From the NCBI RefSeq assembly GCF_028607085.1, contig NZ_CP117411.1, forward strand, positions 1,922,001 through 1,986,000: DNA of 64,000 nt. The letters are read 5' to 3'. This DNA comes from Sphingomonas naphthae (GTDB taxonomy: Bacteria > Pseudomonadota > Alphaproteobacteria > Sphingomonadales > Sphingomonadaceae). The notes beneath the pieces were generated by a model. It was not told where the DNA came from and made no database searches. It saw only the letters and a program-made list of their open reading frames with translations. A program made the position numbers and the translations under genes. Of this stretch, positions 9,336 to 18,838 are shown one piece after another. The first letter of the stretch is position 1. Each line of letters starts with the position of its first letter.

Positions 9336-10823
9336 CTACATCACCCCATCGACATGGTGCGGCGGGCGGCGGAGGCGTTGCATGACGGGCTCGCGCAATT
9401 CGGGCAGTTTCCACCAGCAGAGCCACAGCCAGACCGCACCGATCGCCGCGCCGATCGCGATGCGGGCGATCAGGCCGGGCATCACACCCAGCGACACCAT
9501 CGCGCCCGCCAGCAGCACCAGCGCCGGCCCGGCGAGCTGCCACGCGTCACGCAGGCGGATGCGCGCGGCGGCCATGATGAGGGCGGCATCGAGCAGGCAG
9601 CGGATCGAGAAGGCCACCGCCGCGCCGACCACGCCGAAGAAATGCGTCATCGCCCAGAACATCGCGACGCACGGCAACAGCTCGATCAGTTGCAGCTTCA
9701 CCAGCAGGCGCGGCATCCCGCGTGCAAGCAGATAGGTGAGCGAGACCGAGGCGACGCTGTTGATCCAGATGCCGAAGAACAGGATCTCGCCGATCGGCGC
9801 CGCCTGATCGGCCATGCCGCGCCCCACCCAAAGCTCCAGGAACGGCCGCAGCAGCAGGATGCCGCCGAAGCAGACCATGCCGAAACAATGGCCGAGCGCG
9901 AGGATGGCGCTGCGCTGCGCGGCCTCCGCCTCGGCCTCGCTCGCGCTCGACAGGCGCGGGAAGAGCGTGCGGGCCAGCGCCGCGCCGATCACCTGCGTGC
10001 GCTGGACGAGGTTCATCGGCACCGCGAAGGCCGCGACCCGCGCGACGCCCTGGATCGCGCCGATCATCACCTGATCCACGCTCCAGATCAGCGGAGAGAG
10101 AAGCCCCGACAGGCTGACCCAGCCGCCATAACCCAGCAAAGCGCGCGCCTTGGCCCGATCGAAGGCCAGATGGGTGAAGACATGCTCCTGCCGTGCCGCC
10201 AGCAGGAGCGTTACGAGCGCCGTCGCCCCGCGCACCAGCGCCGCGATCGGCACCACCACCGCCAGCGACGGGCCCAAGGCATAGACCGCCGCCAGCGGCA
10301 GCAATTGCCCCAGCGCCTGCCCGCCGACCTGAACGATATTGGCGACGACGAACCGCTCGCGCGCCTCCAGCGCGCCCACGCCCACGCCCGAGAGGAAGGC
10401 CAGCGGCAGCAGCCCGGCGATCCAGCCCGACAGCGCATCCACCTCGGGCACCAGTTCGACCGGCAGCTTGAGCAGGCGGGTCAGGATGAGCGTGCCGCCG
10501 AAATAGAGGATCACCCCGCCAACGCAGCCGAGCCCGAGGTTGAGCAGGCAGGTCGTCGCCAGCACCCGCGCGCGCTCGGTGGTGGCGTGGATCGGCAGGC
10601 GGGCCAGCGCGTTGGCGGCGGCGCGCGACAGGCCGAGATCGAGGAAGCCGAAATAACCCAGCAGCAGCCACACGATCGAGAGCAGGCCGTAGCGCGCCTG
10701 CCCGATCAGATGGAGGTAGAGCGGCACCGTCACGAGCTGAATCGCGATCGGCAGCATCGCGCTGGCGACATTGACGCCGAAATTGCCGAGCAGCGATTTT
10801 TTCACGCCCCCGCCATGGCGCAT
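9336..10823 (-). CDS. Polysaccharide flippase (Wzx-like, MOP superfamily)
   Basis: About 495 residues and 12-14 hydrophobic helices spread over the whole length, without soluble domains. The opening GNFGVNVASAMLPIAIQLVTVPLYLHLIGQARYGLLSIVWLLLGYFGFLDLGLSRA is typical of lipid-linked oligosaccharide flippases, in which a helix pair is followed by YG-L and a D-G-S/R motif. Such proteins move undecaprenyl-linked glycans across the inner membrane. No glycosyltransferases or polymerase are adjacent, so the substrate is unknown. The start is uncertain: ATG 10823, an upstream TTG at 10841 or a GTG at 10805 are all possible. It lies about 120 bases downstream of grpE on the same strand. Confidence 0.82.
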   Translation of the reverse strand: MRHGGGVKKSLLGNFGVNVASAMLPIAIQLVTVPLYLHLIGQARYGLLSIVWLLLGYFGFLDLGLSRAAANALARLPIHATTERARVLATTCLLNLGLGCVGGVILYFGGTLILTRLLKLPVELVPEVDALSGWIAGLLPLAFLSGVGVGALEARERFVVANIVQVGGQALGQLLPLAAVYALGPSLAVVVPIAALVRGATALVTLLLAARQEHVFTHLAFDRAKARALLGYGGWVSLSGLLSPLIWSVDQVMIGAIQGVARVAAFAVPMNLVQRTQVIGAALARTLFPRLSSASEAEAEAAQRSAILALGHCFGMVCFGGILLLRPFLELWVGRGMADQAAPIGEILFFGIWINSVASVSLTYLLARGMPRLLVKLQLIELLPCVAMFWAMTHFFGVVGAAVAFSIRCLLDAALIMAAARIRLRDAWQLAGPALVLLAGAMVSLGVMPGLIARIAIGAAIGAVWLWLCWWKLPELREPVMQRLRRPPHHVDGVM

Positions 10824-10941
10824 CGGGCGGGGGATTGCCAAGCCTCGCTGATGATCAGCGGCGACGCCGAATGGCCGCCGGCGTCACATCATCCCGGCGG
10901 CTGACCGGCGCTACCGCACCCGCGGGCAGCGCCGGCCCCGG

Positions 10942-11481
10942 TCAGTCGGCGGCCTTCGCCACCGCCACCATCGCCGGGCGCAGCAGGCGGTCCTTGATCA
11001 TATAGCCGCCCTGCATCTCCTGCACGACGGTGCCCGCCGGCTGATCGGACGGCAGCTCGATCATCGCCTGATGCTTGTTCGGATCGAGCATCTGGCCGAC
11101 CGATTCGATGCGGGTGATGTCGTTGCGGGTGAACACCGCCTCCAGCTCGCGGCCGGTGGCCTCCAGCCCGGTGACCAGGCCCTTCAATTTCTCGTCGCCG
11201 CGCAGATCCTCGGGGATGGCCGCCAGCGCACGGGCGAGATTGTCGGCGACGGACAGCACGTCGCGCGCGAACTTGGTCGCGGCATAGGCGCGCGCGTCGG
11301 CGATGTCCTTTTCCATGCGGCGGCGGACGTTCTGCGTCTCGGCCTGCGCGTAGAGGACGGCGCTCTTCGCCTCGCCAAGCTGGGCCTCCAGTTCGGCGGC
11401 GCGGTCATGCTCGGCCACTTCGGGTGCGGCGGCGGCCGTCTCTTCGCGGATGTCCTCGGGGGTGGTCGTCTCTTCGTTCAT
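10942..11481 (-). CDS. grpE: GrpE nucleotide exchange factor for DnaK
   Basis: 179 residues. Releases ADP from the DnaK chaperone during heat shock and protein folding. The N-terminal acidic, low-complexity stretch is followed by the long dimerisation helix (LEAQLGEAKSAVLYAQAETQNVRRRMEKDI) and the C-terminal beta domain with MLDPNKHQAMIELPS and GYMIKDRLLRPAMVAVAK, all diagnostic. The ATG (11479-11481) overlaps the hrcA stop as ATGA, which indicates translational coupling. dnaK is not in the window. Confidence 0.97.
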   Translation of the reverse strand: MNEETTTPEDIREETAAAAPEVAEHDRAAELEAQLGEAKSAVLYAQAETQNVRRRMEKDIADARAYAATKFARDVLSVADNLARALAAIPEDLRGDEKLKGLVTGLEATGRELEAVFTRNDITRIESVGQMLDPNKHQAMIELPSDQPAGTVVQEMQGGYMIKDRLLRPAMVAVAKAAD

Positions 11482-12518
11482 GCCATCAACCTGGATAATG
11501 TCTGTGCGGTGAAATCCACCATGGGGACGACCCGCGCGTAGTTCAACCGCGTCGGGCCGATCACGCCGACCACGCCGACCACGCGGCCGTCGCTGCCATG
11601 GTAGGGGGCGGCGATAACCGACGAACCGGAGAGCGAGAAGAGCTTGTTCTCCGATCCGATGAACACCTTCATCGCCCGCGCGCCGCGCGCGCTGTCGAGC
11701 AGGCGGACCAGTTCCTCCTTGCCCTCGATCTCGTCGAGCAACTGGCGGACCCGATCGAGATTGCCGGCGGTGCCCTCGTCGATCAGGTTGGCGGCACCGC
11801 GCACGATCAGCACGGGGCGTTGCGCGCCATCCTCGGACCACATGGCGAGGCCGCGCTCAACCAGCGCCTGCGCGGCGGTGTCGAGCGCGGCGCGGCCCCG
11901 GCCGATCTCGTCGCGCAGCCGGGTCTGGGCTTCGGCCAACGTAAGGCCGCCGAGCCGCGCGGTGACATAATTGCCCGCCTCGACCAGCGCCGATCCGGTG
12001 ACGCCGGGGGGCAGATCGACGACGCGATTTTCGACCGATCCGTCGCCGCCGACCAGCACCGCGACGGCGCGGCCCTCGTTGAGCGGCAGAAAGGTGAGCT
12101 GCTTCAGGATCGTCTCGTGGCGCGGCACCAGCACGATGCCGGCGCAGGCGGAGAGGCCGGAGAGCGCCGCCGAGGTGGCAGCCAGCGCATCCTCGACCGG
12201 GCCGCCGCGCCCGGCCTGCGCCTCGATCTGGCGGCGCTCGTCGTCGGAAAGCTCGCCCGTCTGCATCATGCCGTCGACGAAGAGGCGCAGGCCCGTTTCG
12301 GTCGGCACGCGGCCGGCGGAGGTGTGCGGCGCGGCGAGCAGCCCGGCTTCCTCCAGATCCTGCATCACGTTGCGGATCGAGGCCGGCGAGAGGTTGAGGC
12401 CCGAGAAGCGCGACACGGTGCGCGAGCCGACCGGCTGGCCCGAATCGATGTAGGTCTCCACCACGAGACGGAAGATGTCGCGCGCGCGGGTGGAAAGCTC
12501 GGTGATGGGCTGCGTCAC
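11478..12518 (-). CDS. hrcA: Heat-inducible transcription repressor HrcA
   Basis: 346 residues from the GTG at 12518 (MTQPITELSTRARDIFRLVVETYIDSG). The N-terminal winged helix includes GSRTVSRFSGLNLSPASIRNVMQDLEEAGLL, followed by the family mark PHTSAGRVPTETGLRLFVDG. A GAF-like middle and a C-terminal GPTRLNYARVVPMVDF complete the family pattern. HrcA represses heat-shock operons by binding CIRCE operators; I find no TTAGCACTC-N9-GAGTGCTAA element in this window. The frame extends upstream to 12581 without family similarity. It is the first gene of hrcA-grpE. Confidence 0.96.
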   Translation of the reverse strand: MTQPITELSTRARDIFRLVVETYIDSGQPVGSRTVSRFSGLNLSPASIRNVMQDLEEAGLLAAPHTSAGRVPTETGLRLFVDGMMQTGELSDDERRQIEAQAGRGGPVEDALAATSAALSGLSACAGIVLVPRHETILKQLTFLPLNEGRAVAVLVGGDGSVENRVVDLPPGVTGSALVEAGNYVTARLGGLTLAEAQTRLRDEIGRGRAALDTAAQALVERGLAMWSEDGAQRPVLIVRGAANLIDEGTAGNLDRVRQLLDEIEGKEELVRLLDSARGARAMKVFIGSENKLFSLSGSSVIAAPYHGSDGRVVGVVGVIGPTRLNYARVVPMVDFTAQTLSRLMA

Positions 12519-12600
12519 GATGGAGAATGTAGGGGGGAACGGCGCAGGGCTCAACCGATGTCGCGGGCGCCGGGACTGCATCGCGCCGAAGAAAAGGTTT

Positions 12601-12960
12601 TCAGGCGGGATCGTCCTGCGAGGGTTCGCCCACCAGCGATCGGATCACCCGCGAGCGGGCCAGCGCGGTCAGGCCTGCCAGTTCCATGTCGTAACCGTCC
12701 TCGCTCAGCACCACGATCATCCGTCGTTCGACGAGATCGTTCACCCAGCGCCGCGCATCCTCGACCGCCGCGCCCGATCCGATCGACAGGCTGGCGAGCG
12801 GGGTATGTTCGCCGTCATTCTCGGCCACGAACAGATGGACCAGCATGTCCCACTGGACATCGTTCAGCGCGCCCACGCCGAACACCCGCGAACGCCGTCG
12901 CGGCAAGCCCTGGATGCGCCTCGCCAGATCGATCGCCCGATCCGCGCCCCGATCCGCCAC
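12601..12960 (-). CDS. Small winged-helix (MarR-like) protein, uncharacterised
   Basis: 119 residues from the GTG at 12960, chosen because GGGGAG lies 7 bases upstream; a second GTG at 12975 is also in frame. The middle part ALNDVQWDMLVHLFVAEND...ARRWVNDLVERRMIVVL looks like helix-turn-helix plus wing of a MarR-type DNA-binding domain. The N-terminus (LARRIQGLPRRRSRVFG) is basic. It lies upstream of hrcA on the same strand with an 82-base gap. DNA binding is an inference from the predicted fold. Confidence 0.65.
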   Translation of the reverse strand: MADRGADRAIDLARRIQGLPRRRSRVFGVGALNDVQWDMLVHLFVAENDGEHTPLASLSIGSGAAVEDARRWVNDLVERRMIVVLSEDGYDMELAGLTALARSRVIRSLVGEPSQDDPA

Positions 12961-13074
12961 GCAGCTACTCCCCACACGCGATCGTAACGGCCCTGTTCCG
13001 TCACAACGCAGGTTAGTCTGTGTCGCGAGCGCGCCGAAAGATCAACCGCATCCGCGATGAACCGTGGGATGTAC

Positions 13075-14067
13075 CTAAGACACCGTGCCCCAGAAACCCG
13101 GCGCGGCCGAACCCATATAACCGCCGGCGAAGCGCAGCCCGCCCGGCCTGTCGCGCGCCAGCAGCAGCGGCCCATCGAGATCGACCCAGCGCGTCTGCCC
13201 CGCCAACAGGAAGGCCGGCGCCACGCCGAGCGAGGTGGAGAGCATGCAGCCGACCATCAGGTCCAGCCCGGCCGCCCGCGCCTGGGCGGCGAGGTCGAGC
13301 GCGGCGGTCAGCCCGCCGGCCTTGTCCAGCTTGATGTTGATCGCCTGATAGCGGCCGATGCAGCGCGCCAGATCGGCCGCATCCTGGCAGCTTTCGTCGG
13401 CGCACAAGGGAATCGGCGAGACGACGCCATCGAGCAGATGATCCTCGCCGGCCTTGACCGGCTGCTCGATCAGTTCGACCCCATAAGGCAGCAGCGCCGC
13501 CGCCTCGGCCGCCACATCGCGCCCGGTCCACGCTTCGTTGGCATCGACGATCAGCCGCGCGGACGGTGCCCCGCGCCGTACCGCCGCGACACGGGCCAGA
13601 TCGCCCTCCCCCGCCAGCTTCAGCTTGAGCAGCGGATGCGCGTCCGCCTCGGCCTTGCGCGCGTCCGCCTCCATCCGCTCCGGCTCGCCGAGCGAGATGG
13701 TGAAGGCGGTGAGCGCGTGCTTGGGCTCGGCGAGCCCGGCGGTGGCCCAGGCGGGCGTGCCGTCCAGCTTGGCCGCCAGATCCCACAGCGCCGCATCCAC
13801 CGCGTTGCGCGCCGCGCCGCGCGGCAGCGCCCCCATCAGCGCGCGCCGATCCAGATCGACCGCACCCAGCGCCGTCACCGCCGCCGCGACACCCTCGGCC
13901 GTCTCGCCATGATAATAGATCGGCGTGGCCTCGCCCCGCCCTGTAGCGCCCTCCGCCGATGCGGTAACCAGCACCACATCGACATGCGTCTTGGCGCCGC
14001 GCGAAATGGTGAAGGCGCCGGCCACCGGCCAGCGCTCCACCTCGGCCGTCAGCGTCGCGCGGATCAC
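13075..14067 (-). CDS. dgcA: Enolase-superfamily dipeptide epimerase / N-acetyl-D-glutamate racemase (DgcA type)
   Basis: 330 residues, muconate-lactonising subgroup of the enolase superfamily. Visible features: the lysine pair in LLKLKLAG, metal-binding acids in IVDANEAW, LIEQPV and CADESCQ, and a second lysine region INIKLDKAGG. Members epimerise L-Ala-D/L-Glu from murein turnover, or in alphaproteobacteria act with DgcN on N-acyl-glutamate; dgcN is not beside it here, so the substrate is open. The GTG start at 14067 overlaps the stop of the upstream PHA depolymerase gene as GTGA, so translation is probably coupled. Confidence 0.82.
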   Translation of the reverse strand: MIRATLTAEVERWPVAGAFTISRGAKTHVDVVLVTASAEGATGRGEATPIYYHGETAEGVAAAVTALGAVDLDRRALMGALPRGAARNAVDAALWDLAAKLDGTPAWATAGLAEPKHALTAFTISLGEPERMEADARKAEADAHPLLKLKLAGEGDLARVAAVRRGAPSARLIVDANEAWTGRDVAAEAAALLPYGVELIEQPVKAGEDHLLDGVVSPIPLCADESCQDAADLARCIGRYQAINIKLDKAGGLTAALDLAAQARAAGLDLMVGCMLSTSLGVAPAFLLAGQTRWVDLDGPLLLARDRPGGLRFAGGYMGSAAPGFWGTVS

Positions 14068-15320
14068 GCGGTGACGAACGCCTCGGCCCGGCCCTGCTTG
14101 GCCACGTCATGCTCGACGATCCAGCTCTCCAGCACCGGCGCGATCATCTCGCGCCAGCGGCGGCCGTTGAAGATGCCGTAATGGCCGACGCCCTTGGCCA
14201 TATAATATTTCTTGAGATCGTCGGGCGTGTTCACCGCCAGGGTCAGCGCCGCCTTGGTCTGGCCGAGGCCGGAGATATCGTCCTTCTCGCCCTCGATCGC
14301 GAGGATCGCGACATCGGTGATGGCGGCCGGATCGACCTTGCGGTCGCGGTGCATCATCTCGCCCTTGGGCAGCAGATGGCGCTGAAACACCACGTCGATC
14401 GTCTGGAGGTAGAATTCGGCCGTCATGTCGCAGACCGAGCGATATTCGTCATAGAAGGCCTTGGTCGCGCCCGCGCCCTCCTCGTCGCCGTCGACGAGAT
14501 GCTTGAACATCCCCCAATGGCTGACGAGGTGGTTGCCGAGATTCATCGCCATGAAGCCGGTGAGCTGGAGGAAACCCGGATAGACCTGGCGCCCGCCGCC
14601 CGGATGGTAGAAGGGCACCGTCTGGATCACGTTCGACTTGAACCACGCCAGCGGCCGCTGGGTGGCGACGGTATTGACCGTGGTCGGCGTCTCGCGCGTG
14701 TCGATCGGCCCGCCCATCATGGTGAGCGAGGCCGGGCGCGACGGATTGCCGTCCGCCGCCATCAGCGCGGTGGCGGCATAGACCGGCACCGAAGGCTGGC
14801 ACACCGCCAGCACATGCGGCCGATCGCCGACATGTTCGAGGAACTTCACGACATAATCGACATAATCGTCGAGATCGAAGCGGCCGAGCGACAGAGGGGC
14901 CTTGCTCGCGTCGCGCCAGTCGGTGATCCACACGTCATGGCCGGGCAGCATCCGCTCGACCGTGCCCCGCAGCAGCGTGGCGTAATGGCCCGACATCGGC
15001 GCCACGATCAGCAGCTTGGGCTGGCCGGTGACGCCGGGCTTGATGAAATGCTTGAGCTGGCCGAACGGCAGGCGGCATTCGATCTCCTCGAACACCTCGA
15101 CGCTCTTGCCGTCCACCTTGGTCTCGATGAAGCCGAACTCCGGCTTCCCATAGGTCGCCGACGCGTGGGAGAAGACGTCGAGACCCGCCGACATGAGCGA
15201 TCCGAAGCCGGTATAGGCCCACGGGTTCGCCGGGCTCTGCGCCCAGCCCGAACCGATCCCCGCCATCGCGCTCGCCCCCGCGAGCATCGTGCGGTTGAAC
15301 TCATAAGCGTCGTACAGCAA
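14064..15320 (-). CDS. phaZ: Intracellular polyhydroxyalkanoate depolymerase
   Basis: Mobilises stored PHB granules. 418 residues from a TTG start at 15320 (read as MLYDAYEFNRTMLAGASAMA), favoured because GGGAGA lies 6 bases upstream and this is where the family begins; upstream in-frame sequence is not conserved. It has an alpha/beta hydrolase fold with the cysteine nucleophile in LAVCQPSVPVYA, as in the PhaZ1-type enzymes, and a late histidine in AKGVGHYGIFNGRRWR. It is followed by dgcA with overlapping stop and start. No other pha genes are in the window. Confidence 0.9.
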   Translation of the reverse strand: MLYDAYEFNRTMLAGASAMAGIGSGWAQSPANPWAYTGFGSLMSAGLDVFSHASATYGKPEFGFIETKVDGKSVEVFEEIECRLPFGQLKHFIKPGVTGQPKLLIVAPMSGHYATLLRGTVERMLPGHDVWITDWRDASKAPLSLGRFDLDDYVDYVVKFLEHVGDRPHVLAVCQPSVPVYAATALMAADGNPSRPASLTMMGGPIDTRETPTTVNTVATQRPLAWFKSNVIQTVPFYHPGGGRQVYPGFLQLTGFMAMNLGNHLVSHWGMFKHLVDGDEEGAGATKAFYDEYRSVCDMTAEFYLQTIDVVFQRHLLPKGEMMHRDRKVDPAAITDVAILAIEGEKDDISGLGQTKAALTLAVNTPDDLKKYYMAKGVGHYGIFNGRRWREMIAPVLESWIVEHDVAKQGRAEAFVTA

Positions 15321-15441
15321 AACCAATCTCCCACCCGGGACAAGGGATATAGTCTCCCACCAACGCATCTCAAAGATGTTAAGGCCCAAACCATCGGCCG
15401 GATTGAGCCATTCGGCGCACCCTGCTAGGCGCGGCGCGATC

Positions 15442-17229
15442 ATGGCCAGATCACCCCGGACCCTTCCCGACTCGCCGGGCGCCACCTCCCGCGATCTCGG
15501 AAACCTGCTGCTCGTCTGGCGTCAGGCGGCGCGCTATCCGTTTCAGATCGCGATGGCGGCGCTGGCGATGCTGATGGCGGCGGCGGCCACGCTCGCCATA
15601 CCCCAGCGGCTCCAGCGCATCATCGATCGCGGCTTCGCGAACGAGAATGCGAATGTCGGCACCTATTTCCACTATCTGCTGATGATCGTGGCGGTGCTGG
15701 CGCTGGCGACGGCGATGCGCTTCTATTTCGTGTCGTGGCTGGGCGAGCGGGTCGTCGCCGACATCCGCATCCGGGTGCAGAAGAATCTCCTCACCCTCGC
15801 CCCGCGCTTCTTCGAGGAAAACCGCCCGTCGGAGATCGCCTCGCGCCTGACGGCGGATACCACCCTGATCGAACAGATCGTCGGCGTGACCGTATCGGTC
15901 GCGTCGCGCAATCTGGTGATGGCGATCGGCGGGGTCATCTACCTCTTCACCCTGGCGCCCAAGCTCACCGGGCTGCTGCTGCTCGGCATCCCGCTGGTGA
16001 TCGTGCCGATCGTCGTGCTGGGCCGCCGCGTCCGCAAGGCGTCGCGCGCCACGCAGGACCAGATCGCCGCCGTCGGCACCGTCACCAACGAGACGCTGGG
16101 CGCGATGAAGATCGTCCAGGCCTTCGGGCAGGAGGGCCGCGAGGGCGAGCGCTTCGCCAATACCGTGGAGACCACCTTCGCCGTCGCCCGCAGCCGCATC
16201 GGCCTGCGCGCGGTGATGACCTCGATCGTGATCCTGCTGGTGTTCGGATCGATCGTGATGGTGATGTGGCAGGGCGCGTCGGACGTCGCCAGCGGGCATC
16301 TGTCGGGCGGCACGCTCGCGGCCTTCATGCTGACCGGCGCGCTGGTCGCGGGTGCCTTCGGGGCGCTGACCGAGACCTATGGCGATCTGCTGCGCGGCGC
16401 CGGCGCCGCCGGCCGCCTCGCCGAACTGCTGCGCGAAATCCCCGAGATTCGCGCCCCCGCCGAACCGGTGCCCCTGCCCACCCCGGCGCGAGGCGAACTG
16501 GTGTTCGATGCGGTCAGCTTCCGCTACCCGACCCGACCCGACACGAGCGCGCTCAGCGATTTCTCGCTGACCGTCTCGCCCGGCCAGACGGTGGCGGTGG
16601 TCGGCCCCTCGGGCGCGGGCAAGTCGACCCTCTTCGCGTTGGCCGAGCGCTTCTACGACCCGTACGCGGGCGAAGTGCGGCTCGACGGCGTCGCGCTCAC
16701 CGCCGCCGACCCCGCCGAGGTCCGCGCGCGCATCGCGATGGTGCCGCAGGATACGGTGATCTTCGCCGCCTCCGCGCGCGACAATCTGCGTTACGGCAGC
16801 TGGGAGGCCAGCGACGAGGCGATCTGGGCCGCCGCCGAGCAGGCGAACGCCGCCACCTTCCTCCGCGCGCTCCCGCAAGGGCTCGATACCTATCTCGGCG
16901 AGGGCGGCGCGCGCCTGTCAGGCGGCCAGCGCCAGCGCCTCGCCATCGCCCGTGCGCTGTTGCGCGATGCGCCGCTGCTGCTGCTCGACGAGGCGACCTC
17001 CGCGCTCGACGCCGAATCGGAGCGGCTGGTGCAAGGCGCGCTGGAGCGGCTGATGAAGGACCGCACCACCGTCGTCATCGCCCACCGCCTCGCCACGGTG
17101 CGCTCGGCCGACCTTATCGTGGTGATGGATGATGGCCGCATCGTCGAACAGGGCCGCCACGACGCGCTGGTGGCGGCCGGCGGCCTCTATGCCCGCCTCG
17201 CCCGCCTGCAATTCGACGCGGTGGCCTGA
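15442..17229 (+). CDS. ABC exporter, fused permease and ATPase (MsbA/lipid-A-exporter-like)
   Basis: 595 residues from ATG 15442. Six transmembrane helices occupy residues ~30-320 (for example FQIAMAALAMLMAAAATLAI). An ABC ATPase follows with Walker A GPSGAGKST (388-396), Q-loop MVPQDT, signature LSGGQRQR, Walker B LLLLDEATSALD and H-loop VVIAHRLATV, all intact. Half-transporters of this ABCB type act as homodimers and export lipids, peptides or drugs; the substrate cannot be read from the sequence. Divergent from phaZ, with 121 bases between the starts. Confidence 0.9.
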   Translation: MARSPRTLPDSPGATSRDLGNLLLVWRQAARYPFQIAMAALAMLMAAAATLAIPQRLQRIIDRGFANENANVGTYFHYLLMIVAVLALATAMRFYFVSWLGERVVADIRIRVQKNLLTLAPRFFEENRPSEIASRLTADTTLIEQIVGVTVSVASRNLVMAIGGVIYLFTLAPKLTGLLLLGIPLVIVPIVVLGRRVRKASRATQDQIAAVGTVTNETLGAMKIVQAFGQEGREGERFANTVETTFAVARSRIGLRAVMTSIVILLVFGSIVMVMWQGASDVASGHLSGGTLAAFMLTGALVAGAFGALTETYGDLLRGAGAAGRLAELLREIPEIRAPAEPVPLPTPARGELVFDAVSFRYPTRPDTSALSDFSLTVSPGQTVAVVGPSGAGKSTLFALAERFYDPYAGEVRLDGVALTAADPAEVRARIAMVPQDTVIFAASARDNLRYGSWEASDEAIWAAAEQANAATFLRALPQGLDTYLGEGGARLSGGQRQRLAIARALLRDAPLLLLDEATSALDAESERLVQGALERLMKDRTTVVIAHRLATVRSADLIVVMDDGRIVEQGRHDALVAAGGLYARLARLQFDAVA

Positions 17230-17324
17230 TAGGTCAGCCTTGGGCGCCTAAACGCCGCTCCCATTTCATTCTGGCGAGATATGGCCTAATGCGCGCGCCC
17301 TGACTTCCCAAGGACGCGTGTGTA

Positions 17325-18698
17325 ATGGTTACCCGGTGGACCCCCGACAGCTGGCGCGAGCATGAGGCCCGGCAGCTTCCGACCTATCCCGATGCAGGCG
17401 CCCTCGCCCGCGCCGAAAAGGAGCTGTCGAGCTATCCGCCGCTGGTGTTCGCCGGCGAAGCGCGCGACCTGACCGCCGATCTGGCCAAGGTGGCGGCGGG
17501 CAAGGCGTTCCTGTTGCAGGGCGGCGACTGCGCCGAGAGTTTCGCGGAGTTTCACCCCAACAACATCCGCGACACGTTCCGCGTGCTGCTCCAGATGGCG
17601 GTGGTGCTGACCTATTCGTCGAAGCTGCCGATCGTGAAGGTCGGCCGCATGGCGGGCCAGTTCGCCAAGCCGCGCTCGTCCGACATGGAGGAGATCGATG
17701 GCGTGTCGCTCCCCTCCTACCGGGGCGACAATGTCAACGACATCGCCTTCACGCCGGAGGGCCGCACGCCCGATCCGCAGCGGATGGTGCGCTCCTATTC
17801 GCAGGCGGCCGCCACGCTCAACCTGCTGCGCGCCTTCGCGCAGGGCGGCTATGCCAATCTGCATCAGGTGCACAGCTGGACGCTCGATTTCATGGGCCGC
17901 AGCCCGTGGGCCTCGCAATATGCCCAGGTCGCCGAACGGATCGGCGACGCGCTCGATTTCATGGCCGCCTGCGGGATCAATCCGGAGACGGTGCCTCAGC
18001 TCAAGGGCACGCAATTCTACACCAGCCACGAGGCGCTGCTGCTCCCCTACGAGCAGGCGCTGACTCGGCAGGATTCGCTGACGAACCAATGGTATGACAC
18101 GTCGGCGCACATGCTGTGGATCGGCGACCGCACCCGTTTCGAGGGGTCGGCCCATGTCGAATTCCTGCGCGGCGTCGGCAATCCGATCGGCCTGAAGTGC
18201 GGGCCGAGCCTCGAGCCCGACGCGCTGCTGCGCCTGCTCGACACGCTCGATCCGAACCGCGTGCCCGGCCGCATCACCCTCATCACCCGCTACGGCCACG
18301 ACAAGATCGAGACGGGCCTGCCCAAGCTCGTCCGCGCGGTGAAGCGCGAGGGGCGCCCCGTGGTGTGGTCATGCGATCCGATGCACGGCAATGTCGTGAA
18401 GGCCGCCAACGGATACAAGACGCGCCCCTTCGAGCGCATCCTGGCCGAAGTGCGCGGTTTCTTCGCTGTGCATCGCGCCGAGGGCACGCACGGCGGCGGC
18501 ATCCATGCCGAGATGACCGGCCAGAACGTCACCGAATGCACCGGCGGCGCGGTGGCGATCACCGAGCAGGGGCTGGAGCAGCGCTACCACACCCACTGCG
18601 ACCCGCGCCTCAACGCCGGCCAGAGCATCGAACTGGCCTTCCTGCTGGCGGAAATGCTCAACCAGGAAATGCGCGAGCGGGAAAAGGCGGCGGCATAA
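17325..18698 (+). CDS. 3-deoxy-7-phosphoheptulonate synthase, class II (DAHP synthase)
   Basis: 457 residues. First step of the shikimate pathway: condenses phosphoenolpyruvate and erythrose 4-phosphate. Class II (plant/Mycobacterium type) is recognised by WTPDSWR near the start, [12 protein letters not shown] with the metal-binding cysteine at 69, [19 protein letters not shown]-like [15 protein letters not shown] and the [19 protein letters not shown] block. The ATG at 17325 is preceded by AAGGA. It is a single-gene unit ending in a palindromic repeat cluster. Confidence 0.96.
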   Translation: MVTRWTPDSWREHEARQLPTYPDAGALARAEKELSSYPPLVFAGEARDLTADLAKVAAGKAFLLQGGDCAESFAEFHPNNIRDTFRVLLQMAVVLTYSSKLPIVKVGRMAGQFAKPRSSDMEEIDGVSLPSYRGDNVNDIAFTPEGRTPDPQRMVRSYSQAAATLNLLRAFAQGGYANLHQVHSWTLDFMGRSPWASQYAQVAERIGDALDFMAACGINPETVPQLKGTQFYTSHEALLLPYEQALTRQDSLTNQWYDTSAHMLWIGDRTRFEGSAHVEFLRGVGNPIGLKCGPSLEPDALLRLLDTLDPNRVPGRITLITRYGHDKIETGLPKLVRAVKREGRPVVWSCDPMHGNVVKAANGYKTRPFERILAEVRGFFAVHRAEGTHGGGIHAEMTGQNVTECTGGAVAITEQGLEQRYHTHCDPRLNAGQSIELAFLLAEMLNQEMREREKAAA

Positions 18699-18706
18699 GA
18701 AGAAGT

Positions 18707-18827
18707 TCCTCCCCTACAAGGGGAGGTGGCAGCCCGCAGGGCTGACGGAGGGGTATCGCTCTATCGATAGCGGGTCACCCCTCCACCACCGCCTGCGGCG
18801 GCGGTCCCCCTCCCCTTGCAGGGGCGG
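18707..18827. repeat. Dispersed palindromic repeat, family A, copy 1
   Basis: About 120 bases: CCTCCCCT-CAAGGGGAGG, then GTGGCAGCCCG..GGGCTGACGGAGGGGTATCG, an inner ATCGATAGCGGGTCACCCCTCC, and a closing CCCCTCCCCTTGCAGGGG. The outer arms pair with each other as well as internally. A near-identical copy lies at 38098-38220. Both copies directly follow the stop codon of a plus-strand gene, so they may double as terminators. Confidence 0.85.
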
Positions 18828-18838
18828 AACCCAAGCCG

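Noticed and set aside
9258-10904. A 548-residue plus-strand frame over the flippase
   Set aside because: Composition (Arg/Gln/His-rich) is of an antisense shadow, and the minus strand has a convincing membrane protein.
10905-10935. CCGGCGCT-N15-AGCGCCGG after grpE
   Set aside because: An 8-bp stem with a long loop and no T-run in high-GC DNA. It may form but I cannot support a function.
12518-12600. CIRCE operator upstream of hrcA
   Set aside because: No TTAGCACTC or GAGTGCTAA arm, nor a close variant, is seen.
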